64,000 nucleotides of DNA, taken from Bacteroidaceae bacterium. Its GTDB lineage: Bacteria; Bacteroidota; Bacteroidia; Bacteroidales; Bacteroidaceae. A program made the position numbers and the translations under genes. The notes under the pieces were generated by a model. That model had not been told where the DNA came from. It worked only from the letters and a program-made list of their open reading frames with translations, and ran no database searches. Positions 1 through 8,763 of the stretch are shown one piece after another. The DNA lies in the NCBI GenBank assembly GCA_017509605.1, contig JAFWPH010000042.1, positions 40,513 through 104,512 on the forward strand, written 5' to 3'. Positions within the stretch are counted from its first letter, which is position 1. Every line of letters starts with the position of its first letter.

Positions 1-295
1 ATACGGTACGTTCCTCATCACCTTCCGTCATGATGGGGGCGTTGTCTTCAGAACTCGAGATATTGTAGTTCATGCCCTCAATCATGTTGAAGAGCACAGA
101 TCGGTCAGGCACGCAAACCGATGCTTTGCGCAGTTCCTCACCGAACCGCTTGTCGTGCAAGACAAAGAGGTTAAGCACGTAAAGAAGCCTCGCTGTATGA
201 AAGTAAGGATACTTCTCAACCAGTTGGTGCAGTTCGCCAAGAGTGTCTTCGCCCAACTTAAAGCGATGCTTTAACAAATCTGTTATATCTATCAT
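1..295 (-). CDS. Conserved Bacteroidales hypothetical protein, N-terminal part
   Basis: An open frame runs from an ATG at 293-295 off the left edge, giving 98 residues (begins MIDITDLLKHRF, then VEKYPYFHTARLLYVLNL). It has no signal peptide or membrane segment and looks helical. In Bacteroides-type genomes a gene of this kind sits directly downstream of lptE and before secG; it is often annotated as hypothetical or TPR-like. The gene is on the same strand as lptE, 53 bp behind it, so probably in the same operon. I do not recognise a function. The C-terminus is outside the window. Confidence 0.6.
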   Translation of the reverse strand, partial: MIDITDLLKHRFKLGEDTLGELHQLVEKYPYFHTARLLYVLNLFVLHDKRFGEELRKASVCVPDRSVLFNMIEGMNYNISSSEDNAPIMTEGDEERTV

Positions 296-348
296 ATTTC
301 CAATAATCTATTGAAATAAATCTAATATTCAAAAAAAAAGCTCAAGTA

Positions 349-852
349 TTACCAGTTGGCGACAGTAGCGTTGAAAATTTGATCGACAATGTCGTCAATC
401 ATTTCCTCCACCAGCGCCTCCTGAACGGCGACGAGTTGTTGCGAGGAGTCATAAACAGTGGTAGCAGAAAAACGCTGCTCGAAATCCTCCTTATGCTCTG
501 AGTTGTTAACGAATCGCACGTTGACCGTCATCTTAAGTTGTGTCTGCGCCGAGAATCCATCGGCAGCGACAGACTTGTTAGTCTGTGAGTACTCCACGAT
601 CTCACCACTGAGTTGCAAGTCGCCATTCTTCTTCAGTACCTTCAGTTTGGTTTTGTGAGAGTAGGCATCAGTGAGGTCGTTGTAGAACATGGCCTCCATG
701 GGCGCCCAGACATACGCCGACCGTATGGGGAAGGACTCTATGGAGATCGACTTCACCTTGTCGTAGTTGATAGACGACCCGTTGAAACTGTAGGAGATGG
801 AGCAGGACACGAGCGTCAGCGAGAGCAACGTGTATATAAGGGTTTTCTTCAT
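349..852 (-). CDS. lptE: LptE-family lipoprotein (LPS assembly)
   Basis: A 167-residue protein with a lipoprotein signal (MKKTLIYTLLSLTLVSC, lipidation Cys at 17). The body carries the Bacteroidetes LptE pattern: YSFNGSSI, then IESFPIRSA and NDLTDAY. It is predicted to sit at the inner face of the outer membrane and plug the LptD barrel that delivers LPS to the surface. The order sigma-54 regulator then lptE then a helical hypothetical is typical of Bacteroidales. It starts 65 bp after the regulator and probably shares its transcript. Assigned from motif, length and neighbourhood. Confidence 0.8.
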   Translation of the reverse strand: MKKTLIYTLLSLTLVSCSISYSFNGSSINYDKVKSISIESFPIRSAYVWAPMEAMFYNDLTDAYSHKTKLKVLKKNGDLQLSGEIVEYSQTNKSVAADGFSAQTQLKMTVNVRFVNNSEHKEDFEQRFSATTVYDSSQQLVAVQEALVEEMIDDIVDQIFNATVANW

Positions 853-917
853 TGGATGATGCTTGTTTTGGAAACTGTGTTATCCGGAGAATGTGACTTT
901 CCGGATATCCCCGGAAT

Positions 918-2222
918 CTATTGCTTATCGGTGTCTATATTGAACTCCTTGATTTTTCGGTAGAGGGTCCTTTCGCTGATGCCGAGTTTTTCGGCCGCCT
1001 TCTTGCGTTTGCCGTGGCTATGCTCGAGGGCCTGAATGATGGAACGTTTCTCCACTTCCTTCATCGGCAGGAGAGTCTCTTCCACCACCACCTCCTCCGC
1101 ATTAGGGATATCCGCATGCGGGTTGTTGGGATGGCGGTTGTCGCTGATATTGTATTTATAGTGATTCTGACCGCTGTCTGGCATTCTGAGAGACGTGTCG
1201 TTGGAGATGTGATAAGCTCCCTGCTCGTAGATAGGATCACCTGAGACGACAACCTCGGGTCTGGCTTTCTCTGCATTAGCACTCTGGTTCTTCGACTCAT
1301 TGAGCATCTTTTTGAGGGCAGAGACATCGCTTCTGAGTTCGAACAGGACTCTGAAAAGCAGTTCACGCTCGTTCTCGTAGGTGTGTGGTCCGGCGTTTGC
1401 ACTGGTTGCCAACACCAGTCCACTCTGCTGTTCGTCGGGTGTGATGTACTTGAGCAATATCTCACGATTGACTTCCCTGTCTTGGAGGGTGACAGACAAA
1501 TACTCCGTGAGGTTCTTGAGCTCTCGGATATTACCGGGCCACGAATACTGCATGAGCAGCTGTTTGGCATCATCTGTGAGGTGTATAGCAGGCATGCCGT
1601 ATTTCTGCGATATGTCGGCGGCGAACTTCCTGAAAAGCAGCACAACGTCCTCTCCCCTTTCCCTAAGGGGTGGCATGTTGATGGGTATAGACCTGAGACG
1701 GAAATAGAGGTCCTCACGGAAACGCCGTTCCTTGATGGCATTGTAGAGATTGACATTGGTGGCCGCCACAATCCTTACGTCAGTCTTTCTCACCTCGCTC
1801 GAGCCAACACGGATATACTCACCTGTCTCAAGCACACGGAGGAGTCGTGCCTGTGTGGGTAAGGGCAACTCGCCTACCTCGTCGAGGAATAGTGTTCCCC
1901 CGTTAGCTGTACCGAAGTATCCATCGCGTTCACCCAGAGCACCAGTAAACGCTCCTTTCTCGTGCCCAAAGAGTTCCGAATCGATGGTGCCTTCGGGTAT
2001 GCTTCCACAGTTGATGGCGAAGAACTTCTTGTGTTTTCTTGTGCTGTTGTCGTGTATGATTCTGGGGATGATTTCCTTACCCACTCCACTTTCACCAGTG
2101 ATGAGCACTGAAAGGTCTGTAGGTGCCACTTGAACGGCAACGTCAAGGGCTCGGTCAAGTTCGGGCGCGCGTCCAATCACTCCATAACGGTTCTTAATGC
2201 TTTGTAATTCTGAACTGTTCAT
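918..2222 (-). CDS. Sigma-54-dependent transcriptional activator (AAA+ with Fis HTH)
   Basis: 434 residues from the ATG at 2220-2222 (MNSSELQSIK). A longer frame from 2306 adds 28 residues unlike the family. Visible: Walker A GESGVGKE, the sigma-54 contact loop GAFTGA, Walker B in GGTLFLDEVGE, sensor VRIVAATN, the arginine-finger region, and a C-terminal Fis-type helix-turn-helix (KKAAEKLGISERTLYRKI). There is no receiver or other sensory domain, only a short N-terminus, so regulation must be by expression or an unseen partner. It would remodel sigma-54 RNA polymerase at enhancer-dependent promoters. In Bacteroidales this gene normally precedes lptE, as here. A TAATTTTG -7 box on the minus strand (2321-2328) lies upstream. 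Confidence 0.9.
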   Translation of the reverse strand: MNSSELQSIKNRYGVIGRAPELDRALDVAVQVAPTDLSVLITGESGVGKEIIPRIIHDNSTRKHKKFFAINCGSIPEGTIDSELFGHEKGAFTGALGERDGYFGTANGGTLFLDEVGELPLPTQARLLRVLETGEYIRVGSSEVRKTDVRIVAATNVNLYNAIKERRFREDLYFRLRSIPINMPPLRERGEDVVLLFRKFAADISQKYGMPAIHLTDDAKQLLMQYSWPGNIRELKNLTEYLSVTLQDREVNREILLKYITPDEQQSGLVLATSANAGPHTYENERELLFRVLFELRSDVSALKKMLNESKNQSANAEKARPEVVVSGDPIYEQGAYHISNDTSLRMPDSGQNHYKYNISDNRHPNNPHADIPNAEEVVVEETLLPMKEVEKRSIIQALEHSHGKRKKAAEKLGISERTLYRKIKEFNIDTDKQ

Positions 2223-2320
2223 ATAAAATGGTATTTTTTTACCCCACCCCAGACCCATCCCCAAAGATGGGAGCATTACAAAATGGGAAGTGGAGTTTCT
2301 ATGCAATGGTTATTTGCTGA

Positions 2321-2328
2321 CAAAATTA
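2321..2328 (-). promoter_or_regulatory. Predicted -7 box for the sigma-54 activator gene
   Basis: On the minus strand this reads TAATTTTG, matching the Bacteroidetes -7 consensus TAnnTTTG. No exact -33 TTTG is seen. The leader to the chosen ATG is about 90 nt; if the upstream start at 2306 were used it would be only a few nt. Confidence 0.45.
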
Positions 2329-2445
2329 CATACTTTAATTGAAAAATCAGCCATTTTTGTCAGTTTTTTATGGTTAAAAGATGTTTTATCCGCGTTTTAT
2401 GGTGATTCAAGTCTTAAAAACCAATGAAAAGGTGATGAAAAAGCT

Positions 2446-2453
2446 TAAATTTG
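2446..2453 (+). promoter_or_regulatory. Predicted -7 box for the tRNA methyltransferase gene
   Basis: TAAATTTG fits TAnnTTTG and lies 24 bp before the start codon at 2478. No clear -33 box. Confidence 0.45.
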
Positions 2454-2477
2454 CAGGGATAAACAGAAACAAGAGTG

Positions 2478-3218
2478 ATGTCATCAGATAAATTCACATT
2501 CAAGCAGTTTGAGGTCTGGCACAACAAGTGCGGGATGAAAGTGGGCACTGACGGAGTCCTACTTGGTGCATGGATCGACACCAGGGAATGTCGTTCAATG
2601 CTTGACATCGGAACCGGAACGGGCCTGATCGCATTGATTGCCGCTCAGCGCAATCCGAACTTGAGTGTCACAGCCATTGACATCATGCCCGATGCCGTGG
2701 CACAAGCCAGAGAGAATGTGATTCGTTCGCCATTTGCCGACAGGATAGAGGTGCTGGAAGGCGATTTCCTCGACATGGAGTCGGCAGTCGGTCAGGACGG
2801 GCACCCTACCCCGCTGTTCGATGCCATCGTGAGCAATCCACCCTTCTATGTGGCCGACATCCACTCGCCATCAACTGAACGCGACATGGCACGCCACGCC
2901 TCGTCTCTTCCACTCAACATGTTGGTACAACACGCTGCTGGCATGCTCTCCCCTACAGGACGGCTCAGTCTGATCCTTCCTTTCACCGCGGCTTCCGATG
3001 CTATTGGACTGGCTTACATGAATGGTTTGCAGTTGTGCCGAAGGACTGATGTCTGGGGCAACGAACGCAGTGTCCCCAAGCGTAGCCTGCTGGAATTCAG
3101 GAGCGCATACCTTGAATGCAAAAGTATTAAGGACCAACTTATTATCCGCGATGCCTCCAACGCCTACACGGATGCCTACAGGCGCTTGACTGAAGACTTG
3201 TATGTCAGATTAGGATAA
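2478..3218 (+). CDS. trmN6: tRNA1(Val) (adenine(37)-N6)-methyltransferase-like protein
   Basis: 246 residues from ATG 2478; an in-frame GTG at 2475 directly precedes it. The N-terminus (FKQFEVWHNKCGMKVGTDG) matches the YfiC/TrmN6 family. SAM motif I is MLDIGTGTGLIALIAAQR, the motif II acidic residue is in VTAIDI, and the N6-adenine catalytic motif is NPPF in AIVSNPPFYV. Known members methylate N6 of A37 in tRNA-Val in the cytoplasm. It is monocistronic by appearance and convergent with the cupin gene that ends at 3235. Confidence 0.85.
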   Translation: MSSDKFTFKQFEVWHNKCGMKVGTDGVLLGAWIDTRECRSMLDIGTGTGLIALIAAQRNPNLSVTAIDIMPDAVAQARENVIRSPFADRIEVLEGDFLDMESAVGQDGHPTPLFDAIVSNPPFYVADIHSPSTERDMARHASSLPLNMLVQHAAGMLSPTGRLSLILPFTAASDAIGLAYMNGLQLCRRTDVWGNERSVPKRSLLEFRSAYLECKSIKDQLIIRDASNAYTDAYRRLTEDLYVRLG

Positions 3219-3234
3219 ATGGCGAAATGCCTGA

Positions 3235-3663
3235 TCAGTGGTTAGTTCGTTCGATGAAGTCATCATAGTTGTGAACGTAGCCTTGCACGTTGTAGTGCTG
3301 GGAGGCGGCAACGAGCAAGATGCAGTCGGGTGAGAAATGATGCAGGTCGCACCAGACGTTGGAAGGGATAAGGATGCCTTGCTCGGGATTGTCGAGATGC
3401 ACCACAGCCTCATGCCTGCCATCCGTGACACGGATATCACATTGGCCCTGTATGGGGAAAATGACCTCCGCGCAGGTGCTGTGGGCATGACCGCCCCGGC
3501 TTTTGCCCTCTGGCACATTCGTGATCCAGAACACACGTTCGATGTGGAAAGGGATATCGTCGTCGCCCTCGGCGAAGAAAAGCTGTCCTCGGTCGTCGGT
3601 CCATCTATTGGCTTTCACCATCGTGCAGCCTGAGATTCTGGTGATGTCGTCGTTATATGTCAT
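3235..3663 (-). CDS. FdtA/WxcM-like cupin sugar 3,4-ketoisomerase
   Basis: A 142-residue single-cupin protein. Family features are DDRGQLFFAE near the start, the metal/substrate-facing GGHAHSTCAEVIFPIQG segment, and IPSNVWCDLHHFSPDCILL towards the end. Relatives convert dTDP-4-keto-6-deoxyglucose to the 3-keto isomer for deoxy-aminosugar synthesis in O-antigen or S-layer glycans. None of the usual partner genes (rmlA/B, aminotransferase, acyltransferase) is adjacent, so the substrate cannot be read from context. Members lacking such partners are sometimes labelled only as WxcM-like. Confidence 0.75.
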   Translation of the reverse strand: MTYNDDITRISGCTMVKANRWTDDRGQLFFAEGDDDIPFHIERVFWITNVPEGKSRGGHAHSTCAEVIFPIQGQCDIRVTDGRHEAVVHLDNPEQGILIPSNVWCDLHHFSPDCILLVAASQHYNVQGYVHNYDDFIERTNH

Positions 3664-3750
3664 TTCAAAAGATCTTTATAGAATGTAACGCCAGGTTTCT
3701 ATCGTCTGGCATAGCGTTCATGTTCCGTTAAGTACTCAACAATTCCTTTG

Positions 3751-3758
3751 CAAATTTA
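3751..3758 (-). promoter_or_regulatory. Predicted -7 box for the cupin isomerase gene
   Basis: Minus strand TAAATTTG, about 90 bp upstream of the start at 3663, in an AT-rich divergent intergenic region shared with the metallopeptidase gene. Confidence 0.4.
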
Positions 3759-3859
3759 CACAAAAGATAAAAAAAGGTGGTAATTATTTTGATTTATCGC
3801 ACTTTTTTATTTGTTTTGCATAAGATTTTGACAATTTAACTAACCAAAAACATACGAAT

Positions 3860-4726
3860 ATGAGATTAGACGGACGTAGAGAGAGTTCCAATGTGGACGA
3901 CCGCCGCCGTGCTGGCGGAATGAAGACCGCCGGTGGCATAGGAATCGGCACAATAGTAATAGCATTACTATTATCATTTTTGTTGAAAAAGAATCCTCTG
4001 GAGTTGATCGGCACCATGGGTGTTGGTGAACAGCCAGGCGTAGAGCAGACCTCCGACCGTGAGTTCACTGCGGAAGAGCAAGCCTTCGCCACCTTCTCCA
4101 AGCAAGTGCTGGCAGGTACAGAGGATGTATGGTCGAAGGTGTTTGAGGCCAACGGCTTGACCTATACCCCTCCAACAATGGTGCTCTTCACCGGTGGAGT
4201 GCAAACAGGCTGTGGTGGCGCCACCTCACAGGTAGGTCCCTTCTACTGTTCAGCCGACCAATGTCTCTACATTGACTTGTCATTCTTCACCCAGATGAAG
4301 GAAGAGATGGGTGCGGGTGGTGACTTCGCCTACGCTTATGTGATTGCCCATGAGGTGGGACATCATGTGCAGCACCTGCTTGGCACCCTTGACAAGGCCC
4401 ACGCACAGATGTCTAAACTGAGCCAGGAAAAAGCCAACAAGATCAGTGTCCGCATCGAGTTGCAGGCCGACTTCTACGCTGGTGTCTGGGCTTACCACGA
4501 CAACAAGATGTTCGGTTCGATTGAGGACGGCGACATCGAGGAGGCGCTGAACTGTGCGTCAAAGATCGGCGACGACTATCTTCAGAAGCAGGCTCGCGGT
4601 TACGTGCAACCCGAGAGTTTCACCCATGGCACCGCCAAGCAGCGCGAACGTTGGCTTAAACTGGGTCTGAGCACAGGCGACCTGCGCCGCGGCGACACCT
4701 TCAGCATCCCCGAGAGCCAACTGTAG
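3860..4726 (+). CDS. Neutral zinc metallopeptidase, YpfJ/KPN_02809 family
   Basis: 288 residues. The N-terminus is MRLDGRRESSNVDDRR, followed by one membrane segment at about 33-51 (GIGIGTIVIALLLSFLL). The catalytic motif HEVGHH is at about 168-173, with a downstream E in RIELQADFYAGVWA as probable third zinc ligand. CGGATSQVGPFYC and YIDLSFF are typical of the family (annotated as putative neutral zinc metallopeptidase; physiological substrate unknown). The catalytic part should face the periplasm. The gene is followed immediately by a strong bidirectional terminator and appears to be a single-gene unit. Confidence 0.88.
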   Translation: MRLDGRRESSNVDDRRRAGGMKTAGGIGIGTIVIALLLSFLLKKNPLELIGTMGVGEQPGVEQTSDREFTAEEQAFATFSKQVLAGTEDVWSKVFEANGLTYTPPTMVLFTGGVQTGCGGATSQVGPFYCSADQCLYIDLSFFTQMKEEMGAGGDFAYAYVIAHEVGHHVQHLLGTLDKAHAQMSKLSQEKANKISVRIELQADFYAGVWAYHDNKMFGSIEDGDIEEALNCASKIGDDYLQKQARGYVQPESFTHGTAKQRERWLKLGLSTGDLRRGDTFSIPESQL

Positions 4727-4742
4727 GATGCAACCCCATGAT

Positions 4743-4775
4743 AAAAAAAGCGCTGGAATTTCCAGCGCTTTTTTT
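4743..4775. terminator. Bidirectional rho-independent terminator
   Basis: A 15-bp perfect stem (4743-4757 with 4761-4775) around GCGCTGGA/TCCAGCGC with a 3-nt loop; A7 on one side and T7 on the other. It serves the convergent metallopeptidase and cdsA genes. Confidence 0.9.
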
Positions 4776-4834
4776 ATTGTTCTATGAATGCAGAAAGTCA
4801 GGTCTTTCTGGAAAATCAGAATATCCAGAAAAAA

Positions 4835-5707
4835 CTACCCTACAAAGCAGTTGACAGTATATATATACACCATGGCAGCAGGGAAAGCCATCAGCGAACT
4901 GTCGAAGCGGTCGAGCATCCCGCCGTGACCAGGCAGGATATTTCCCGAGTCCTTGATGCCGAGACGACGTTTGAGCATCGACTCCACCAAGTCGCCCCAG
5001 GTGCCGAATGCCACAACAACCAGCGCCAGCCCAGCCCAGCCCAAATGATTGAGCAAAGGACTCGTCTCGCTGAAATTGCTGGCATTGAGCGCAATAAGTT
5101 GCGAGGCGATGATAGATACTACAGCGCCGCCTATTGTTCCCTCCCAACTCTTTTTGGGCGAGATGCTGGGGAACAGTCGGTGCCTGCCTATCTTCGAACC
5201 CACGATATAAGCACCTGAGTCGCTGAGCCAAATAAAGATGAAGACAGAGAGCGTGAAGATGGGTGTGTAGTAAATCATGTATGTGTGATCCTCATAGGTC
5301 TTGAAGAAAGAGAGGATGCAGATAGTAGAGAACGGCAATGCGATATAGAGCTGTGCCATGTAGGCAAAGGCCCAGTTGAGCAGCGACTTCTCATTCTTCA
5401 GGTACAACTCACTGATAGGAAGGTAGATGATAGATAAGACGTAAGGTATGAAGACCTCAGCACCTGCAATCTCGCGATTGAAGGCGAAAACAGCGGCAAA
5501 GAGATATACACCCGCCACTGTGGTGATGAGGCGGTTGACCTGGAGACTGAGGTTCTGGTTGATGATGGTGGTGAATTCCCAGATGGTCATCCCCGTGATT
5601 ACGGCGAAGAGGATGGCGAAAGTCATCCAGTTCCAGAGGATACCACCAATAAGCACCAACACAAAAACCAATCCTGTGAGTGTTCTGACAACAAAATTGC
5701 TATTCAT
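4835..5707 (-). CDS. cdsA: Phosphatidate cytidylyltransferase
   Basis: 290 residues with about eight hydrophobic segments. The C-terminal CDP-diglyceride synthetase signature is visible: SDSGAYIVGSKIGRH, SPKKSWEGTIGG and LPGHGGMLDRFDS (the last holds the metal-binding Asp residues). The enzyme makes CDP-diacylglycerol from phosphatidate and CTP in the inner membrane, feeding all phospholipid synthesis. It is the last gene of the rsfS-ftsH-cdsA set, 65 bp behind ftsH and ending at the shared terminator, so it is probably co-transcribed. Length is normal for the family. Confidence 0.95.
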   Translation of the reverse strand: MNSNFVVRTLTGLVFVLVLIGGILWNWMTFAILFAVITGMTIWEFTTIINQNLSLQVNRLITTVAGVYLFAAVFAFNREIAGAEVFIPYVLSIIYLPISELYLKNEKSLLNWAFAYMAQLYIALPFSTICILSFFKTYEDHTYMIYYTPIFTLSVFIFIWLSDSGAYIVGSKIGRHRLFPSISPKKSWEGTIGGAVVSIIASQLIALNASNFSETSPLLNHLGWAGLALVVVAFGTWGDLVESMLKRRLGIKDSGNILPGHGGMLDRFDSSLMAFPAAMVYIYTVNCFVG

Positions 5708-5772
5708 TTCTCTTGTTTTTTCAGAATGATTATTTAGATGCTATAGATACCTGAAGTTATAGTAACTATGGG

Positions 5773-7896
5773 CTATTTCTCTTCGTCGGTCGATTCAGCG
5801 GCCTGTTGCTCGGCTTGGCGGGCTTTCTCAACCACAGCGTCGATGGCCTTCTGGCGGATGATATCGGCATTGGTGTCGCTGGAAGAGGGCGCGTTCTCTG
5901 TGTTCTCGACGTCAGTGTTTTCATGCTGTTCGTCCTTCTTGGCAGCAGCGTTGGCCGCGAGAAGTTCATCGGTCCGTGAAGTCCAGGGCCGCTTGCCGAA
6001 GATGTTCTCCACATCCTCCGCGAAGATCACCTCTCGGTCCATCAGGATCTGTGCAAGTTGGCGGTGGCCTTCCTTGTGCTCACCGATGACCTTCTTGGCC
6101 CTCTCATACTCGATGGCGATGAGTTTCTTCACCTCCTCGTCGATGACTTCGGCAGTATGCTCGCTATAGGGCTTCTGGAACTGGTACTCCTGGTTGTTGT
6201 AGTAGCAGAGGTTGGGCAACTTCTCTCCCATACCCGCATAGGCAATCATGCCGTAGGCGCGTTTGGTGACTGTCTCGAGGTCGTTCATGGCACCTGTGGA
6301 GATATGTCCTGTGCAGAGTTCCTCTGCCGCCCTTCCGCCGAGTGTGGCGCAGATCTCGTCGAGCATCTGCTCCTTGGTGGTGATCTGTCTTTCCTCAGGC
6401 ATGTACCATGCAGCTCCGAGGGCTTGGCCACGTGGCACGATAGTGACCTTCACCAAAGGGTTGGCATATTGCAGGAACCATGACACGGTGGCGTGTCCGG
6501 CCTCATGGAGGGCTATGGTGCGTTTCTCGTCGTCAGTCATCACCTTGTTCTTCTTCTCAAGTCCTCCGATGATGCGGTCCACAGCGTCGAGGAAGTCCTG
6601 TTTGCACACCCACTCGTTGCCATGACGGGCCGCGATAAGAGCTGCTTCATTGCAGACATTGGCGATGTCGGCACCCGAAAAACCTGGCGTCTGACGCGCC
6701 AGCATGTCCACATCTACGCTTTCGTCAATCTTCACGGGTTGAAGATGGACGTGGAAGATTTCCTTACGCTCGTTCACGTCGGGAAGATCGACATGTATCT
6801 GTCGGTCGAAGCGTCCAGCGCGCAACAGGGCCTTGTCGAGAATGTCGGCACGGTTGGTGGCGGCCATGATGATGACACCACTGTTGGTGCCGAAGCCGTC
6901 CATCTCAGTGAGCAACTGGTTGAGGGTGTTCTCACGCTCATCGTTGCCGCCCATGCTCAACGACTTGCTGCGAGCCCGTCCTATGGCATCAATCTCGTCG
7001 ATGAAGATAATGCAGGGCGCTTTGTCCTTGGCCTGCTGGAAGAGGTCTCGAACGCGTGAGGCGCCCACTCCCACGAACATCTCGACGAAGTCGGAACCCG
7101 ACATGCTGAAAAAAGGCACATTGGCCTCACCAGCCACGGCCTTAGCCAGCAGTGTCTTACCTGTTCCCGGAGGACCTACAAGCAAGGCTCCCTTGGGAAT
7201 CTTACCACCCAGTTTAGTGTATTTTTCGGGGTTCATGAGGAAATCGACAATCTCACGGACCTCCTGCTTGGCCTCCTCCTGTCCAGCCACATCCTTGAAG
7301 GTCACCTTCATGGCGTTCTTGCCGTCCTTCTCGAAGAGCTTGGCCTTGGACTTGCCCACACTGAAGATGCCGCCTCCCATGCCGCCTCCAGCCCTGCGCA
7401 TGATAAGGATCCAGAAGACGATGATGAGCACCAACGGACCAAGTTGCCACAGAAGGGTGACAAACCAGTCGTCGTCGTGGTCATAGACCACCTCTCCGTC
7501 GAATTTGCCCTCTTCGGTCTTCTTGTCAAGGAAAGCTTCGAGATTCTCCATTGAACCGAACTCCACCTTCACTGAAGGGTTCTTGCCTACACGGTCCTTG
7601 CCCTTGCCAAAGACGTCCCTGACGTTCTGTTCTTTGACCTGCATCTGCAATGTGAGGTTCTTCTTGTCGATGACGACCTTGCTGGCATATCCCTTGTCGA
7701 TATAACTCTTGAACTTGGTGTAGTCTGTCTCTCCCAGATTGTTGTCCGTTATGGCGTTCTGAGAGAAGATGAAGTACAGCAATCCAATGCCTATTACAAT
7801 GTATAGCCACGTGAAATTGAACCTTGGCGTCGGATTGTTGTGGTTGCCACGTCCATTGTCAAGGGGTTGCTGGTTATTTTTGTTCTGATTATCCAT
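5773..7896 (-). CDS. ftsH: ATP-dependent zinc metalloprotease FtsH
   Basis: 707 residues. A long polar N-terminus precedes TM1 (about 28-46); an approximately 100-residue periplasmic part and TM2 (about 147-166) follow. The AAA module has Walker A GPPGTGKT at 241-248, Walker B IIFIDE at about 297-302 and the pore motif in [10 protein letters not shown]. The peptidase site is HEAGH at 464-468. The last 60 residues are acidic and Ala-rich, as in other Bacteroidetes FtsH. It is a membrane-anchored hexamer that degrades unassembled membrane proteins and regulatory proteins. It lies between rsfS and cdsA on one strand. Confidence 0.97.
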   Translation of the reverse strand: MDNQNKNNQQPLDNGRGNHNNPTPRFNFTWLYIVIGIGLLYFIFSQNAITDNNLGETDYTKFKSYIDKGYASKVVIDKKNLTLQMQVKEQNVRDVFGKGKDRVGKNPSVKVEFGSMENLEAFLDKKTEEGKFDGEVVYDHDDDWFVTLLWQLGPLVLIIVFWILIMRRAGGGMGGGIFSVGKSKAKLFEKDGKNAMKVTFKDVAGQEEAKQEVREIVDFLMNPEKYTKLGGKIPKGALLVGPPGTGKTLLAKAVAGEANVPFFSMSGSDFVEMFVGVGASRVRDLFQQAKDKAPCIIFIDEIDAIGRARSKSLSMGGNDERENTLNQLLTEMDGFGTNSGVIIMAATNRADILDKALLRAGRFDRQIHVDLPDVNERKEIFHVHLQPVKIDESVDVDMLARQTPGFSGADIANVCNEAALIAARHGNEWVCKQDFLDAVDRIIGGLEKKNKVMTDDEKRTIALHEAGHATVSWFLQYANPLVKVTIVPRGQALGAAWYMPEERQITTKEQMLDEICATLGGRAAEELCTGHISTGAMNDLETVTKRAYGMIAYAGMGEKLPNLCYYNNQEYQFQKPYSEHTAEVIDEEVKKLIAIEYERAKKVIGEHKEGHRQLAQILMDREVIFAEDVENIFGKRPWTSRTDELLAANAAAKKDEQHENTDVENTENAPSSSDTNADIIRQKAIDAVVEKARQAEQQAAESTDEEK

Positions 7897-7958
7897 ATAT
7901 CGTTATGATTGTCAATGTGTAATGATTGATTTGGTAAATGGTGGGATGATGGTCATAT

Positions 7959-8318
7959 TCACCATTCATCGGGGATTTCGGTCCGTCGGGCATCCTCCCA
8001 GAAGTTGTCGAGGTCGTAGAATTCGCGAGCATCCGGCACGAAGACATGGGCCATGACATCACCGTAATCGATGACAACCCAGAGGCTGTTGTTCACACCC
8101 TCCTTCCCGATAGGCTTGATAGACCATTGTTGATTGACCTTTTCTTCGATGGCATCAGCGATAGCGGAGACTTGTGTTGGTGTATTGCCTTCGCAAACAA
8201 CAAGATAACTACAGATAGTATCGCCGATGAATGTGAGGTCGGACTTGACGATTCGCTTGCCCTTCTTGTCCTGTACTGCGCTGATAATTGTATTGACCAG
8301 TATTTCTGATTCGTTCAT
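7959..8318 (-). CDS. rsfS: Ribosome silencing factor RsfS
   Basis: 119 residues with the RsfS/DUF143 signature: DLTFIGDTICSYLVVCEGNT, then KEGVNNSLWVVIDYGDVMAHVF and the C-terminal REFYDLDNFWEDA. Known RsfS binds ribosomal protein uL14 and blocks joining of the 50S and 30S subunits in stationary phase. It is the first gene of the rsfS-ftsH-cdsA set, with 62 bp before ftsH. Confidence 0.93.
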   Translation of the reverse strand: MNESEILVNTIISAVQDKKGKRIVKSDLTFIGDTICSYLVVCEGNTPTQVSAIADAIEEKVNQQWSIKPIGKEGVNNSLWVVIDYGDVMAHVFVPDAREFYDLDNFWEDARRTEIPDEW

Positions 8319-8356
8319 AAAAAAGTTTTAGTTCGCGTTCATTTGATTACAACTTA

Positions 8357-8364
8357 CAAAATTA
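8357..8364 (-). promoter_or_regulatory. Predicted -7 box for rsfS-ftsH-cdsA
   Basis: Minus strand TAATTTTG, 38 bp upstream of the rsfS start. No exact -33 TTTG at the usual distance. Confidence 0.45.
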
Positions 8365-8650
8365 TATAAAAACGCGTATATATAGGAAATAATAGTAATA
8401 GATTTAGGTTTTTTTTTGAAATAACAGAAAAATAGTGACTATTCTATTCCGTCATGATTAAAATAGTCATCTGCAAATAACTCTGCCTGTACAGGTTCAT
8501 AGCATGGAATAACAACTAATTACTACGAAATGAACTAACTGTATGTGTCTGTCATTATCATGACAAACATATTTTCGTTCAAAAAGTTCAAATTATTTCG
8601 ATATTTATGAAAAAAAAAAGAAAAAGAAGACATGTTTTTTTTTTTTTGAT

Positions 8651-8658
8651 TAACTTTG
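8651..8658 (+). promoter_or_regulatory. Predicted -7 box for the GT2 gene
   Basis: TAACTTTG, immediately 3' of the T13 tract. The leader to ATG 8764 is about 100 nt. Confidence 0.5.
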
Positions 8659-8763
8659 TAATTCTCAAATAACAGTTAAAGGGTACAATTAAATGTTTCA
8701 GATTCCACATGTACGGATAATGAACAAACTTAATTCTTTTATTTATTGTATTTTAATGTACGT

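Larger units (their letters stand above)
8319..8763. other. AT-rich divergent intergenic region
   Basis: 445 bp between divergent rsfS and a glycosyltransferase gene. It is strongly AT-rich, with an A10 run at 8610-8619 and a T13 run at 8635-8647 just upstream of a -7 box. I see no ORF with coding character, tRNA or clear riboswitch fold. The homopolymer runs could be length-variable. Confidence 0.7.

Noticed and set aside
1061..1771. 236-codon alternative frame on the same strand as the sigma-54 activator
   Set aside because: Composition is Ser/Arg/Pro-rich nonsense and the overlapping frame has the full AAA+ and HTH motifs.
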